Assembly: GCA_965652145.1 (NCBI GenBank)
Contig: CBFGTV010000008.1
Location: 1-64,000, forward strand
DNA: 64,000 nt
DNA from: CBFGTV01 sp965652145
Lineage (GTDB): Bacteria > Bacillota > Clostridia > Peptostreptococcales > Natronincolaceae
Direction of reading: 5' to 3'
Position 1 is the first letter of the stretch. Every line of letters begins with the position of its first letter. Position numbers and translations under genes: made by a program. Below, one piece after another: positions 1 to 8,080 of the stretch. The notes under the pieces were generated by a model, which was not told where the DNA came from, ran no database searches, and saw nothing but the letters and a program-made list of their open reading frames with translations.

Positions 1-80
1 CTGGCAATTGGTTTTGCTCCGCCCCCCTGTTGAAGCTTTTCTTTATGCTGACGAAGTGCTTCTATTTTGTTTACAGCCAT
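1..80 (-). CDS. mmdA: Methylmalonyl-CoA/propionyl-CoA carboxyltransferase large subunit, N-terminus only (partial)
   Basis: Only the first 26 codons lie in the window; the gene runs off the left edge. The N-terminus reads MAVNKIEALRQHKEKLQQGG followed by GAKPIA, which resembles the N-terminal helix and glycine-rich stretch of the MmdA/PccB biotin-dependent carboxyltransferase family. An AGGAGGG ribosome-binding site sits just upstream of the ATG. It is the last visible gene of the mutase-chaperone-epimerase cluster, where a sodium-pumping methylmalonyl-CoA decarboxylase or propionyl-CoA carboxylase subunit is expected. The family call rests on the short N-terminus plus context, so the choice between decarboxylase and carboxylase is open. 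Confidence 0.7.
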   Translation of the reverse strand, partial: MAVNKIEALRQHKEKLQQGGGAKPIA

Positions 81-207
81 ATTAACCCTCCTATTGTATT
101 GAAATGCGAAAAGCTAAAGATGCTTTCACCCTATTATACCAAAATTATTACCAGGTATTAATACCTAGTCGATATTTTTTTGAGAATAATATTTTTTTTA
201 ATATTTC

Positions 208-615
208 TTAACCTTCCCGTTGGCTCAATTCAATTAAAATACCATTGGTACTTTTAGGATGACAAAATGCAATTTTTGCTCCACCTGCACCGTAACGGGG
301 TTTTTCGTCGATCATTCTAATTCCCATGGCCTTCATTTCCTCAATGGCTTTTTCGATATTCTCTACACGAAAAGCTAAATGCTGTATTCCTTCACCCTTT
401 TTTTCAATAAATTTAGCAATGGGTCCATCCTCATGGGTAGATTCCAATAATTCGATTTCAGTATCGCCGACAGGTAAGAAGGCTACCTTCACCTTCTGTT
501 CCTCAACCACCTCTGTATCAACACATTTCAAGCCTAAAATGCCCTCATAAAATTTTAAGCTCTGCTCTAAATCCTTTACTGCAATTCCAATGTGATCTAG
601 CTTACCTACCTTCAT
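208..615 (-). CDS. mce: Methylmalonyl-CoA epimerase
   Basis: A 135-residue vicinal-oxygen-chelate (glyoxalase-fold) protein that interconverts (R)- and (S)-methylmalonyl-CoA, linking the B12 mutase to the carboxyltransferase. Expected metal ligands are visible: the His in LDHIGIAV, the His in GIQHLAF, and the Glu near the C-terminus in GILIELS. Length is normal for the family. I place the start at the ATG six bases after AGGAGG; an in-frame GTG two codons upstream overlaps the SD region and is less likely. It lies about 10 bases downstream of the MeaB gene and 128 bases upstream of mmdA, consistent with one operon. Confidence 0.95.
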   Translation of the reverse strand: MKVGKLDHIGIAVKDLEQSLKFYEGILGLKCVDTEVVEEQKVKVAFLPVGDTEIELLESTHEDGPIAKFIEKKGEGIQHLAFRVENIEKAIEEMKAMGIRMIDEKPRYGAGGAKIAFCHPKSTNGILIELSQREG

Positions 616-625
616 ATACACCCTC

Positions 626-1567
626 CTAACCTTTATTTTCTAAAACTCGTCTAAATAATGCTGCACTGACACCATAGGGATCCTTCTCACGCCGGGCCAC
701 GCTTTGGGCCAAACGTCGAATTTCTGCTTTATTTTCCTCACTATTTGTAAGGCGTTCCATTAAATTATGCTGAATCAAATCCATAATTTCATATTCCACC
801 TGCTTTGTTCTCTTTTCCAACAGACGATTTTCCTTTTCCAAGTAATTAAGGTGCTTATTTAAATTTTCATAGAGCGCTTCAATGCCCTTATTTTGAAGGG
901 CCACCACCTGAGTAACCGGCGGTTTCCAGTCACCATGGCTAAAATCAAGCATCATCTCCAGTTCAACCTGGGTGCGGTTGGCTCCCTCTCGATCAGCCTT
1001 GTTTACCACGAATACATCACCAATCTCCATAATTCCTGCCTTAATGGCCTGTATATCATCCCCCAGTCCCGGCACCATTACCAGAAGCACCGTATCAGCA
1101 GCCCTTACAATATCTACCTCTGACTGACCTACTCCAACGGTTTCAATAAATATGTAGTCGGCACCATAGATGTCCAGTACCTTAATGGCCCCCAGGGTAG
1201 CCTTAGATAGGCCGCCCAGGTGACCTCGTGTTCCCATACTCCTGATAAAAACCCCCGGATCTGTATATAGGTCTGTCATTCGAACTCGATCCCCCAGTAT
1301 TGAGCCCCCTGTAAAGGGGCTGGTGGGATCAACTGCAATAATTCCTACTATTTTATCCTCCTGCCGAAAACGCTTGGCCAGCTTATCAGTCAGGGTACTT
1401 TTTCCTGCCCCCGGTGGGCCAGTAATACCGATCACCCGGGCTTTTCCCGTATGCTGATACAATTTAGAGAGGATTTCAGTTCCTTCAGGATCATTATTTT
1501 CAATCATGGTGATTAACCTGGCAGCAGCCCGCTTATCATGTTTTAAAATTCTTTCAGCTAAATTCAC
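626..1567 (-). CDS. meaB: MeaB/ArgK-type GTPase, methylmalonyl-CoA mutase chaperone
   Basis: A G3E-family P-loop GTPase of about 313 residues that protects and reloads the B12 mutase, gating adenosylcobalamin delivery. Walker A is GPPGAGKST; further motifs include VDPTSPFTGGS, the switch region ETVGVGQSE and the base-specifying NKAD. It sits between the mutase small subunit and the epimerase, the usual place. Start choice is uncertain: a GTG at 1565-1567 has a GGTGGTG-like SD and gives the family-typical N-terminus (M/V)NLAERIL, while an in-frame TTG nine codons upstream (1592-1594) has no clear SD. The ArgK name is historical; transport kinase activity is not implied. Confidence 0.93.
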   Translation of the reverse strand: MNLAERILKHDKRAAARLITMIENNDPEGTEILSKLYQHTGKARVIGITGPPGAGKSTLTDKLAKRFRQEDKIVGIIAVDPTSPFTGGSILGDRVRMTDLYTDPGVFIRSMGTRGHLGGLSKATLGAIKVLDIYGADYIFIETVGVGQSEVDIVRAADTVLLVMVPGLGDDIQAIKAGIMEIGDVFVVNKADREGANRTQVELEMMLDFSHGDWKPPVTQVVALQNKGIEALYENLNKHLNYLEKENRLLEKRTKQVEYEIMDLIQHNLMERLTNSEENKAEIRRLAQSVARREKDPYGVSAALFRRVLENKG

Positions 1568-1618
1568 AGCTACACCACCCAAAATTGGTTTCAATAGGCT
1601 TTAATTTTTAAGCATTAT

Positions 1619-2023
1619 TTAAAGGCTACGCTTCAAATTATTGTGAATAAATTCAATGGTTACCTGGGTTGGTGTTCCAGGAGTAAATACCTCTGCAATG
1701 CCATTCTCCTTTAGAAAAGGTATATCTTCATCTGGAATGACGCCGCCACCCAGCACCAATATTTCATCGTACACATTTTCCTGCTTTAACAATTCCACTA
1801 CCCTGGGCAACAGATGATTATGGGCCCCTGAAAGAATACTTAGAGCAACTACATCAACATCCTCCTGCAGAGCGGCTTGAACAATTTGCTCCGGGGTTTG
1901 CCTAAGGCCAGTATAGATAACCTCCATTCCGGCATCCCTTAAGGCCCTTGCAATTACTTTAGCACCCCTGTCGTGACCATCCAGACCAGGCTTCGCAACT
2001 AATACTCTAATGGGTCTTGACAT
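1619..2023 (-). CDS. Methylmalonyl-CoA mutase, small cobalamin-binding subunit
   Basis: A 134-residue flavodoxin-like B12-binding domain. It carries the base-off/His-on motif DGHDRG near residue 16, with later SILSGAH and GGGVIPDED segments that line the cobalamin tail pocket. It matches the C-terminal domain of single-chain mutases, so the enzyme here is split into a catalytic chain (next gene upstream) and a B12-binding chain, as in many Clostridia and archaea. The ATG start is preceded by an AGGAGGA SD. It lies 42 bases after the large subunit and 24-50 bases before meaB. Functional only as a complex with the large subunit. Confidence 0.95.
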   Translation of the reverse strand: MSRPIRVLVAKPGLDGHDRGAKVIARALRDAGMEVIYTGLRQTPEQIVQAALQEDVDVVALSILSGAHNHLLPRVVELLKQENVYDEILVLGGGVIPDEDIPFLKENGIAEVFTPGTPTQVTIEFIHNNLKRSL

Positions 2024-2065
2024 ATATTCATCCTCCTAATATCGATTTATCTTGATCATGATAGA

Positions 2066-3745
2066 TTATAATATAACACTTTGCTGGTATTCACCAAAGA
2101 CTTCCCTTAATACACCACAAATTTCGCCAAGGGTTCCATAGGCCTTAACAGCCTCTAAAATATAGGGCATTAAGTTAGCGTCACCTTGTGCTGCTTCTCT
2201 TAATGCGTCAAGCTTTTCCTGAGTCAAAGCATTATCTCGTTCTCCTCTTAATTGATCAAGCTTTTTCTTTTGCAGCTCACCTACAGAAGGATCTACCCGT
2301 AGTAATCCCTTTGGTGCCTCCTCCTTAACTTGGAATTTATTCATCCCAACAACAATTCGCTCACCGTTTTCCACCTGTTTTTGGTATTCATAGGAGCTAT
2401 CCATAATTTCTTTTTGAATGTACCCCTTTTCAATGGCCTCCGCAGAGCCCCCAAGGGTATCAATCTTATTGATATATTCTAACGCCCCATCTTCAATAGA
2501 ATTAGTTAAGCTCTCGACGTAATAGGAGCCCGCCAGTGGATCAATGGTTTCAGCCACACCGCTTTCATAGGCAACAATCTGCTGAGTCCTAAGGGCAATT
2601 CTGACGGAATCTTCTGTTGGAAGGGCCAGGGCCTCGTCCTTTGAGTTTGTATGTAATGATTGGGTTCCTCCCAATACTGCCGCCAGGGTTTGAATAGCAA
2701 CCCTAACAATATTGTTGTCGGGCTGTTGAGCCGTTAGGGTCGATCCTCCCGTTTGGGTATGGAATTTTAACTGCATTGATTTAGGATTTTGTGCATGGAA
2801 TCGTTCCTTCATAATTTTTGCCCAAAGTCGTCTGGCTGCTCTAAATTTGGCTACCTCTTCTAAAAGATCGTTATGGGCATTAAAGAAAAAGGAAAGTCGT
2901 GGTGCAAAGGTATCGACATCAAGGCCTGCCTTGATGGCCGCTTCTACATAGGCAATTCCATTGGCCAGGGTAAAGGCTACCTCCTGTATGGCAGTGGAGC
3001 CAGCTTCTCGAATATGGTAGCCTGAAATACTAATGGTATTCCAATTAGGTACATTCTTTGAACAGTATTCAAATATATCTGTAATTAGTCGCATCGAAGG
3101 ACCAGTTGGGAAAATATAGGTCCCCCTGGCAATATATTCTTTTAAAATATCATTTTGAATGGTTCCCCTTAGCTGCTCTGGCCCCACCCCTTGCTTTTCC
3201 GCTACAGCTATGTACATGGCCAACAGCACTGAGGCAGGGGCATTAATTGTCATGGAGGTACTAACCTTATCCAGTGGAATACCATCGAATAGTATTTCCA
3301 TATCCTTTAGGGAATCTATGGCAACTCCTACCTTTCCAACCTCTCCCTCTGAAAGGGGATGATCTGAATCGTAACCAATTTGGGTAGGCAGGTCAAAAGC
3401 AACTGAAAGGCCTGTTTGTCCTTGCTCTAATAAATATTTATAGCGCTTATTAGATTCCTCTGCTGTGGCAAAACCGGCATATTGTCTCATGGTCCAGAAT
3501 CGACCACGATACATGGTTGGCTGTACCCCCCGAGTAAAGGGATATTCTCCCGGAAGGCCCAGGTCAGTATTATAATCAAAATCCTCAAGCTGCACAGGGC
3601 TATATAGCCTATCCACCTCTTGATTGGAGCCTGTTACAAACTTATTTTTTCGCTCAGGAAATTTTTGAAGGCTTTTAGCAATCTTTTCCCCGTTCCACTT
3701 TGTTTGTTTTTCTTTAATTTTTTCTAGCTTTTCCCTGTCAAACAT
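2066..3745 (-). CDS. Methylmalonyl-CoA mutase, large catalytic subunit
   Basis: A 559-residue TIM-barrel chain of the adenosylcobalamin mutase that isomerises succinyl-CoA and methylmalonyl-CoA. Family segments include YPFTRGVQPTMYRGRFWTMR, LSVAFDLPTQIGYDSDHP, SISGYHIREAGS and LHTNSKDEALALPTE. It lacks the C-terminal B12 domain, which is encoded by the next gene. I start it at the ATG 3743-3745 because GGGAGG precedes it at good spacing; the reading frame is open 30 codons further upstream but that extension shows no SD. It is the first gene of the propionate-branch operon. Related acyl-CoA mutases exist, but the neighbouring epimerase and carboxyltransferase make methylmalonyl-CoA the likely substrate. 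Confidence 0.95.
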   Translation of the reverse strand: MFDREKLEKIKEKQTKWNGEKIAKSLQKFPERKNKFVTGSNQEVDRLYSPVQLEDFDYNTDLGLPGEYPFTRGVQPTMYRGRFWTMRQYAGFATAEESNKRYKYLLEQGQTGLSVAFDLPTQIGYDSDHPLSEGEVGKVGVAIDSLKDMEILFDGIPLDKVSTSMTINAPASVLLAMYIAVAEKQGVGPEQLRGTIQNDILKEYIARGTYIFPTGPSMRLITDIFEYCSKNVPNWNTISISGYHIREAGSTAIQEVAFTLANGIAYVEAAIKAGLDVDTFAPRLSFFFNAHNDLLEEVAKFRAARRLWAKIMKERFHAQNPKSMQLKFHTQTGGSTLTAQQPDNNIVRVAIQTLAAVLGGTQSLHTNSKDEALALPTEDSVRIALRTQQIVAYESGVAETIDPLAGSYYVESLTNSIEDGALEYINKIDTLGGSAEAIEKGYIQKEIMDSSYEYQKQVENGERIVVGMNKFQVKEEAPKGLLRVDPSVGELQKKKLDQLRGERDNALTQEKLDALREAAQGDANLMPYILEAVKAYGTLGEICGVLREVFGEYQQSVIL

Positions 3746-4064
3746 CAAATTTCCTCCCTTTAATTGGTTATATTTTCTAATTATTACCTGATGAAGTATA
3801 CAGCTTAAATCCTTCAATAAAACCAATCTTAACAAATGCTTTGTTTATACAATCGATATTTTCCATAGGTTCTTACGAATCTTAAAAATATAATGAAATA
3901 TAAATTTCTATATTTTGCAATTTATAATTCATTACCTGCATATTTTGAAATTTATACTGCATAGTCACTACAGTAATTCTACAGTTTTTTTAAAATTCCT
4001 GCAACTGTCTTCATAATATTTCTACAATAAGTCATTATTAATTATTGAAGGATACTTTTCTTTT

Positions 4065-5606
4065 TTAGACCAACTCCTGGGCTGGAATAGCAGCTTCCTC
4101 TTCATCGCCTGTTACCTTCATAGAGCCTGTTTCAAGATAACGGGCATGCCAGGATAGGGCTTCTCTGAGTAAATGGGGCTCATGCTTGTATTTTCCCTTT
4201 TCCGCCTCCTTTAAATAATCCATTAATAGCGGTCTATATTGGGGATGGGCACAATTTTCAATGATCTTTCTCGCCCGCTCCCTGGGGGCTGTTCCCCTTA
4301 GATCTGCCAGACCCTGTTCCGTTACCACCACAGCCACATCATGCTCTGTATGATCAATATGGGAAGCCATGGGAACAATAGAGGAAATGTCTCCATTTTT
4401 CGCCGTTGAAACGGTGGTAAAGATCGATAAATAGGCATTTCTGGTAAAGTCACCTGAACCTCCAATTCCGTTCATCATTCTAGAGCCCATAATATTGGTT
4501 GAATTAACGTGACCATAGATATCAACCTCAATGGCAGTATTCATGGCAATTACCCCCAGCCTTCTTGCCACTTCCGGGTGGTTGCTAATTTCCATGGGCC
4601 TTAAAATGCAATATTTTGCATAATGATCGATATTTTTATGTAGCCTTTTGAGTCCTGCTTCCGAGGGGGTCAGGGCGGTACCCGAAGCAATGGCTACTTT
4701 TCCGGCATCGATTAAATCAAACATGGAGTCCTGAATCACTTCTGTGTAACAGGTTAAATTATTGAAATCAGAATGAATGAGACCACCCAGCACGGCATTG
4801 GCCACTGAACCTACCCCTGACTGAAGCGGTAACAGGTTCTGGGGTAATCTTCCTCTCTTTACTTCTTCTTTGAAAAACTCCATAATATATCCTGAGATTA
4901 ACCTGGAAGGCTCGTCAATAGGCCCCAGGGGTCTGACCTTATCGGGCAGATCGGTAATGACAATGGCTTTAATTTTGTCGGGGTCGCAAGGAATATACGG
5001 GGTACCGATCCGATCCATGGGGGTAATAATGGGAATGGGTTTTCGGTTCGGTGGTTTTTCTGTCATATAAATATCGTGGATTCCCTCTAAAGCCATGGGC
5101 TGTGCAGTATTGAGCTCAACAATTACGGCATCGGCATTTTTAATGGCCTGAGGCGTTAAGCCTACAGAGGTGGAAGGTATGATTCCTCCCTCTGGTGTAA
5201 TGGCAATGGCCTCTACAATAGCCATATGTATTTTGCCAAAATATCCGTAGTCCATATACTGGGTGACATGGCTCAAGTGCATATCCTGATAGCCTATTTG
5301 TCCGTTATTAATTCCATTTCTAAGACTTTCGTTGGTCTGATAAGGAAATCGCTTCTTTAAGGCACCTGCCCTGGCCAGGGCACCATCCAGCTCATCTCCC
5401 ACCGAAGCACCACAAAGCAAGGTTATCTGCAGAGGATCCCCAGCTTCTACACGCTTGGCCAGGGCCAAGGGTACAGCCTTCGGATACCCTGATGGTGTAA
5501 AACCGCTGGTGGCCACCGTCATTCCATCTTCAATCATAAGGGCTGCCTCTTCAGCAGGCATAATTCGGTCCTTTAACTCACTTCTTCTGATTCTCTCATC
5601 TAACAT
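4065..5606 (-). CDS. Acetyl-CoA hydrolase/transferase family: succinyl-CoA (propionyl-CoA):carboxylate CoA-transferase
   Basis: A 513-residue class I CoA-transferase of the Cat1/ScpC/Ach1 family, which moves CoA between succinate and acetate or propionate. Visible features are the N-terminal MTVATSGFTPSGYPKAVP segment, the GVGSVANAV loop, and the C-terminal GIGGSGDFTRNAY glycine-rich signature followed by DHTEHDV and EQGLADLRG. The catalytic glutamate is probably in the TEVIQDS segment. SD is GGGAGGG. It lies 320 bases upstream of the mutase operon on the same strand, so it can close the propionate cycle (propionyl-CoA plus succinate to propionate plus succinyl-CoA). Acetyl-CoA hydrolase is the main alternative name. 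Confidence 0.9.
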   Translation of the reverse strand: MLDERIRRSELKDRIMPAEEAALMIEDGMTVATSGFTPSGYPKAVPLALAKRVEAGDPLQITLLCGASVGDELDGALARAGALKKRFPYQTNESLRNGINNGQIGYQDMHLSHVTQYMDYGYFGKIHMAIVEAIAITPEGGIIPSTSVGLTPQAIKNADAVIVELNTAQPMALEGIHDIYMTEKPPNRKPIPIITPMDRIGTPYIPCDPDKIKAIVITDLPDKVRPLGPIDEPSRLISGYIMEFFKEEVKRGRLPQNLLPLQSGVGSVANAVLGGLIHSDFNNLTCYTEVIQDSMFDLIDAGKVAIASGTALTPSEAGLKRLHKNIDHYAKYCILRPMEISNHPEVARRLGVIAMNTAIEVDIYGHVNSTNIMGSRMMNGIGGSGDFTRNAYLSIFTTVSTAKNGDISSIVPMASHIDHTEHDVAVVVTEQGLADLRGTAPRERARKIIENCAHPQYRPLLMDYLKEAEKGKYKHEPHLLREALSWHARYLETGSMKVTGDEEEAAIPAQELV

Positions 5607-5655
5607 ATGGAGTCCCTCCCTTTCATTAAGGTTATTTATAGCAAGCTATTATTCT

Positions 5656-5693
5656 AAAAAAAATAGATACACCACCCCCTGGGGCAGTATATC
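5656..5693 (-). terminator. Rho-independent terminator upstream of the CoA-transferase gene
   Basis: On the minus strand a stem (5666-5693, GC-rich centre with some G-U pairs) is followed by TATTTTTTTT. It lies downstream of the DUF3870 gene and about 50 bases upstream of the CoA-transferase start. It therefore either ends the DUF3870 transcript or attenuates read-through into the CoA-transferase. Confidence 0.7.
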
Positions 5694-5791
5694 TAACTGG
5701 ACTATATCTACTGGTAAAGCAAAGGGTCATTTTGCTTTCGTAGATAATAAGTTAAATCAAAGGATTCTATTTAATTTACTGTACTTTCTAA

Positions 5792-6121
5792 TTAATCCTC
5801 TACCTCTTGCTGATCTAAAATCATCTTAAATTTCTCATGACACCGTTTCGTTGAAGAAATCAGCGCTTTTTTAACGGAACCAAAATAATATTCATTAAAG
5901 GCCTTTTCAATTTCTTCAAATTCAAGAATGTTTTTTCCTACTAAAATTCTTCGTACATGGTCCTTTGCCACCCTTGTCACCAATGAGCAATCGGCATCTA
6001 GTATTTTTCCGGTATTTTTGTCTATTAGAAATCCCACTGCCACCACCTTGTACAGTTCTTCAGCAGTGGTACCACCAGGTAGTTTAGCATAGCCACTGAT
6101 AAATATTTCAAAGGGTTTCAT
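5792..6121 (-). CDS. DUF3870 domain-containing protein
   Basis: A 109-residue soluble protein with the family-typical start FISGYAKLPGGTTAEELYK and the segment GFLIDKNTGKILDADCSLVT, matching the DUF3870 family. No signal peptide or membrane segment is seen. The molecular function is unknown. In amino-acid-fermenting Clostridia such genes often sit near CoA or amino-acid metabolism genes (general impression, not checked). Here it precedes the CoA-transferase gene but is separated from it by a terminator, so it is probably transcribed alone or with partial read-through. Confidence 0.8.
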   Translation of the reverse strand: MKPFEIFISGYAKLPGGTTAEELYKVVAVGFLIDKNTGKILDADCSLVTRVAKDHVRRILVGKNILEFEEIEKAFNEYYFGSVKKALISSTKRCHEKFKMILDQQEVED

Positions 6122-6295
6122 TCCATCACCATTTTCTTATTTATTTCACCACTTCTATTGTATTAATTTAGAAATAAAATATCAAGTAGGATATGGACTT
6201 ATATTATGGTCCAGCACTTAGTTTATAGGAAATTACTGTAAATATTAACCGAATTTCTTTCACTACCACCCTTTTTACGTTAAATCGTATTAAAT

Positions 6296-7672
6296 TTACA
6301 TAGGCAATCGGTGAAGTATTATGGTGAATAAAACCATTCCCAGTAGGGCAAAGGGATATACGGCACCATAGCCCGCGGCAGGGTCGTCACTTTCCAATGA
6401 GTCAATGGCCACTCCAAGGCCGGGTGTAGAGGTCATTCCACCACAAATGGCTCCGGCCAGCATAATCCAATTCAGCTTAAAGATATACCGCCCTACCAGG
6501 TATCCAATTAAAATCCCCATTAACCCCACAAAAAGGGAAATTATAGCCAGTGAACCTCCTGTTCCCATGATTGCCTCAAAAACACGATATCCATATCGTA
6601 ATCCAACAATGGCCAGGAAAAAGCACAGGGACAATTCCCTTACCACACTTAGGATTTTGGAATTCATGCGAAAGTTTATGGGCCCAATTTTTCCAATATA
6701 CCCTAGAATTAATGACCCGATCAAGGCACCGCCGGTGGCTCCTAAACTGAAGTACCCCAGTAGAGAACCTAAATAAATTTCAATAATTCCAATGGAATAC
6801 CCAAAAAAGCAAGCTATGGTAAAGGCGATAATATCAAAGCTGGTTTCAGGTATTTCTTTTGTTCCTTTGACCGAAGCCCGAGCCTCTTCCATTTCCTTTT
6901 TAAATCGGCTACGCTCTTCCTCCAAATCAATTTTAAAAATCCTTGGAATAAAATTGATTGCTAATATTACTACCAAAACGCCGAAGGGATAACCTACAGC
7001 ATATCCCAGGCCAATACCTGCCTCTGCATTTTTGATGAACTGCCCTTTTTGTTCATTGGTAAGATCGTTAAGGGTTTCTATATTAAGCTCTCCATTGGGA
7101 TCAAGGATTTTTATAAATTTTTCTTTTTCGTAGGGATCAGCCGTTTCAAAGGCATTTACCCGTTCCGTTGCATGATTTCGGGCGGTTTCGATGGCGGCCG
7201 CTAGTCCGGGGGAGCTGGTCATAGCACCGGTATAGACACCCGAAACCTCATAGGGATTGTCAGCAGGGCTAATTAACACCATCCCATAGGTGGCAACAGC
7301 ACCTGCCAAGGTGATAAGAAAGCCCAGAACGACAAATTTTCCACCGTATTTTTTTAATACTGCCCCTAAATCCTTTGCTGCCAGTAGCCCTACCGCCACC
7401 ACAAAGAAAATTAGAAACAGTGTAAAAAAGCTTTGGGGAATGACACCGGCAGAGAGCATGCTTTGAGCCGCCTGATAACCCTCATGTCCTTCTGGTATAC
7501 TAAGGCCGTATCGGTAAACCAGCCATCCTATGATAAGCCCTGTAAACAAACAACCTGAGGCCCCAAAATTAAACTTACCTATTTTAATATTACCAAACAA
7601 TACCCCAGTAAAAATTGCAACTGCCATTAAAATATACGGACTGGTAATCCATGCTACAATATCAAACCGCAT
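6296..7672 (-). CDS. Aspartate:alanine exchanger (AAE)-type transporter
   Basis: A 458-residue integral membrane protein with two homologous halves, each holding the diagnostic loop: GAMTSSPGLAAAIETA near residue 150 and GGMTSTPGLGVAIDSL near residue 425. About five hydrophobic helices lie on each side of a hydrophilic central region (roughly residues 165-215 and 245-270). This is the duplicated AspT/YidE/YbjL permease domain. No TrkA_C domain is present between the halves, unlike YidE/YbjL. The substrate is unknown; a dicarboxylate or amino-acid exchanger is plausible. It has a long upstream region containing a strong hairpin (7798-7829). Confidence 0.85.
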   Translation of the reverse strand: MRFDIVAWITSPYILMAVAIFTGVLFGNIKIGKFNFGASGCLFTGLIIGWLVYRYGLSIPEGHEGYQAAQSMLSAGVIPQSFFTLFLIFFVVAVGLLAAKDLGAVLKKYGGKFVVLGFLITLAGAVATYGMVLISPADNPYEVSGVYTGAMTSSPGLAAAIETARNHATERVNAFETADPYEKEKFIKILDPNGELNIETLNDLTNEQKGQFIKNAEAGIGLGYAVGYPFGVLVVILAINFIPRIFKIDLEEERSRFKKEMEEARASVKGTKEIPETSFDIIAFTIACFFGYSIGIIEIYLGSLLGYFSLGATGGALIGSLILGYIGKIGPINFRMNSKILSVVRELSLCFFLAIVGLRYGYRVFEAIMGTGGSLAIISLFVGLMGILIGYLVGRYIFKLNWIMLAGAICGGMTSTPGLGVAIDSLESDDPAAGYGAVYPFALLGMVLFTIILHRLPM

Positions 7673-7797
7673 TTAATTTTCCCCCTTTGTAACTTTTTTC
7701 TTAAAACCCTTTCTCTTTTCCTTTCTGCTTTAAGAATACTTTCCTATTTGTAAACGTTTTCACCCCCTCTGTTGTTTTATTATAGCCCCCATAAATC

Positions 7798-7829
7798 AAA
7801 AAGCCATAGAAAATTATCTATGGCTTTTT
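7798..7829 (-). terminator. Strong hairpin with T tract between ftsH and the AAE transporter gene
   Basis: Perfect 13-base arms (7798-7810 and 7817-7829) around a 6-base loop, with A5/T5 on both sides, so it can act on either strand. It lies 125 bases before the AAE transporter start and 220 bases past the ftsH terminator. It therefore looks more like a leader terminator of the transporter, or the end of a small transcript, than the ftsH end. The rest of 7673-8046 is AT-rich with no coding signal that I can support. Confidence 0.75.
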
Positions 7830-8046
7830 GGCTTTTACGGGGGAAGAAATGGAGGATTTCTTCAATAAAAACCCAGCAATATTAAGGAGACAAATGAAGT
7901 TAATATGACATTTTAAAATCTTCACACAACAAATACTTTGTTAAAAAATTATTTATATTTATTTATATTCTTCTTCTTTTATTAAATTCCTTCTCAAAAT
8001 TTAAATAATTCTTAAAAAAGATACCAAGGGCATAATGCCGTGAATT

Positions 8047-8080
8047 TGAAAAGCCTCCAGCTTACACTGGAGGCCCTTTT
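8047..8080 (-). terminator. ftsH terminator
   Basis: Arms GCCTCCAG (8053-8060) and CTGGAGGC (8067-8074) lie immediately downstream of the ftsH stop codon and are followed by TTTTC on the minus strand. Confidence 0.85.

Noticed and set aside
5455..5829. 124-codon plus-strand frame over the CoA-transferase start
   Set aside because: Antisense to conserved coding sequence and to a terminator; no SD or family match.
7852..7911. 19-codon frame near 7850 in the ftsH-transporter gap
   Set aside because: Very short, weak SD, no promoter or conserved feature.
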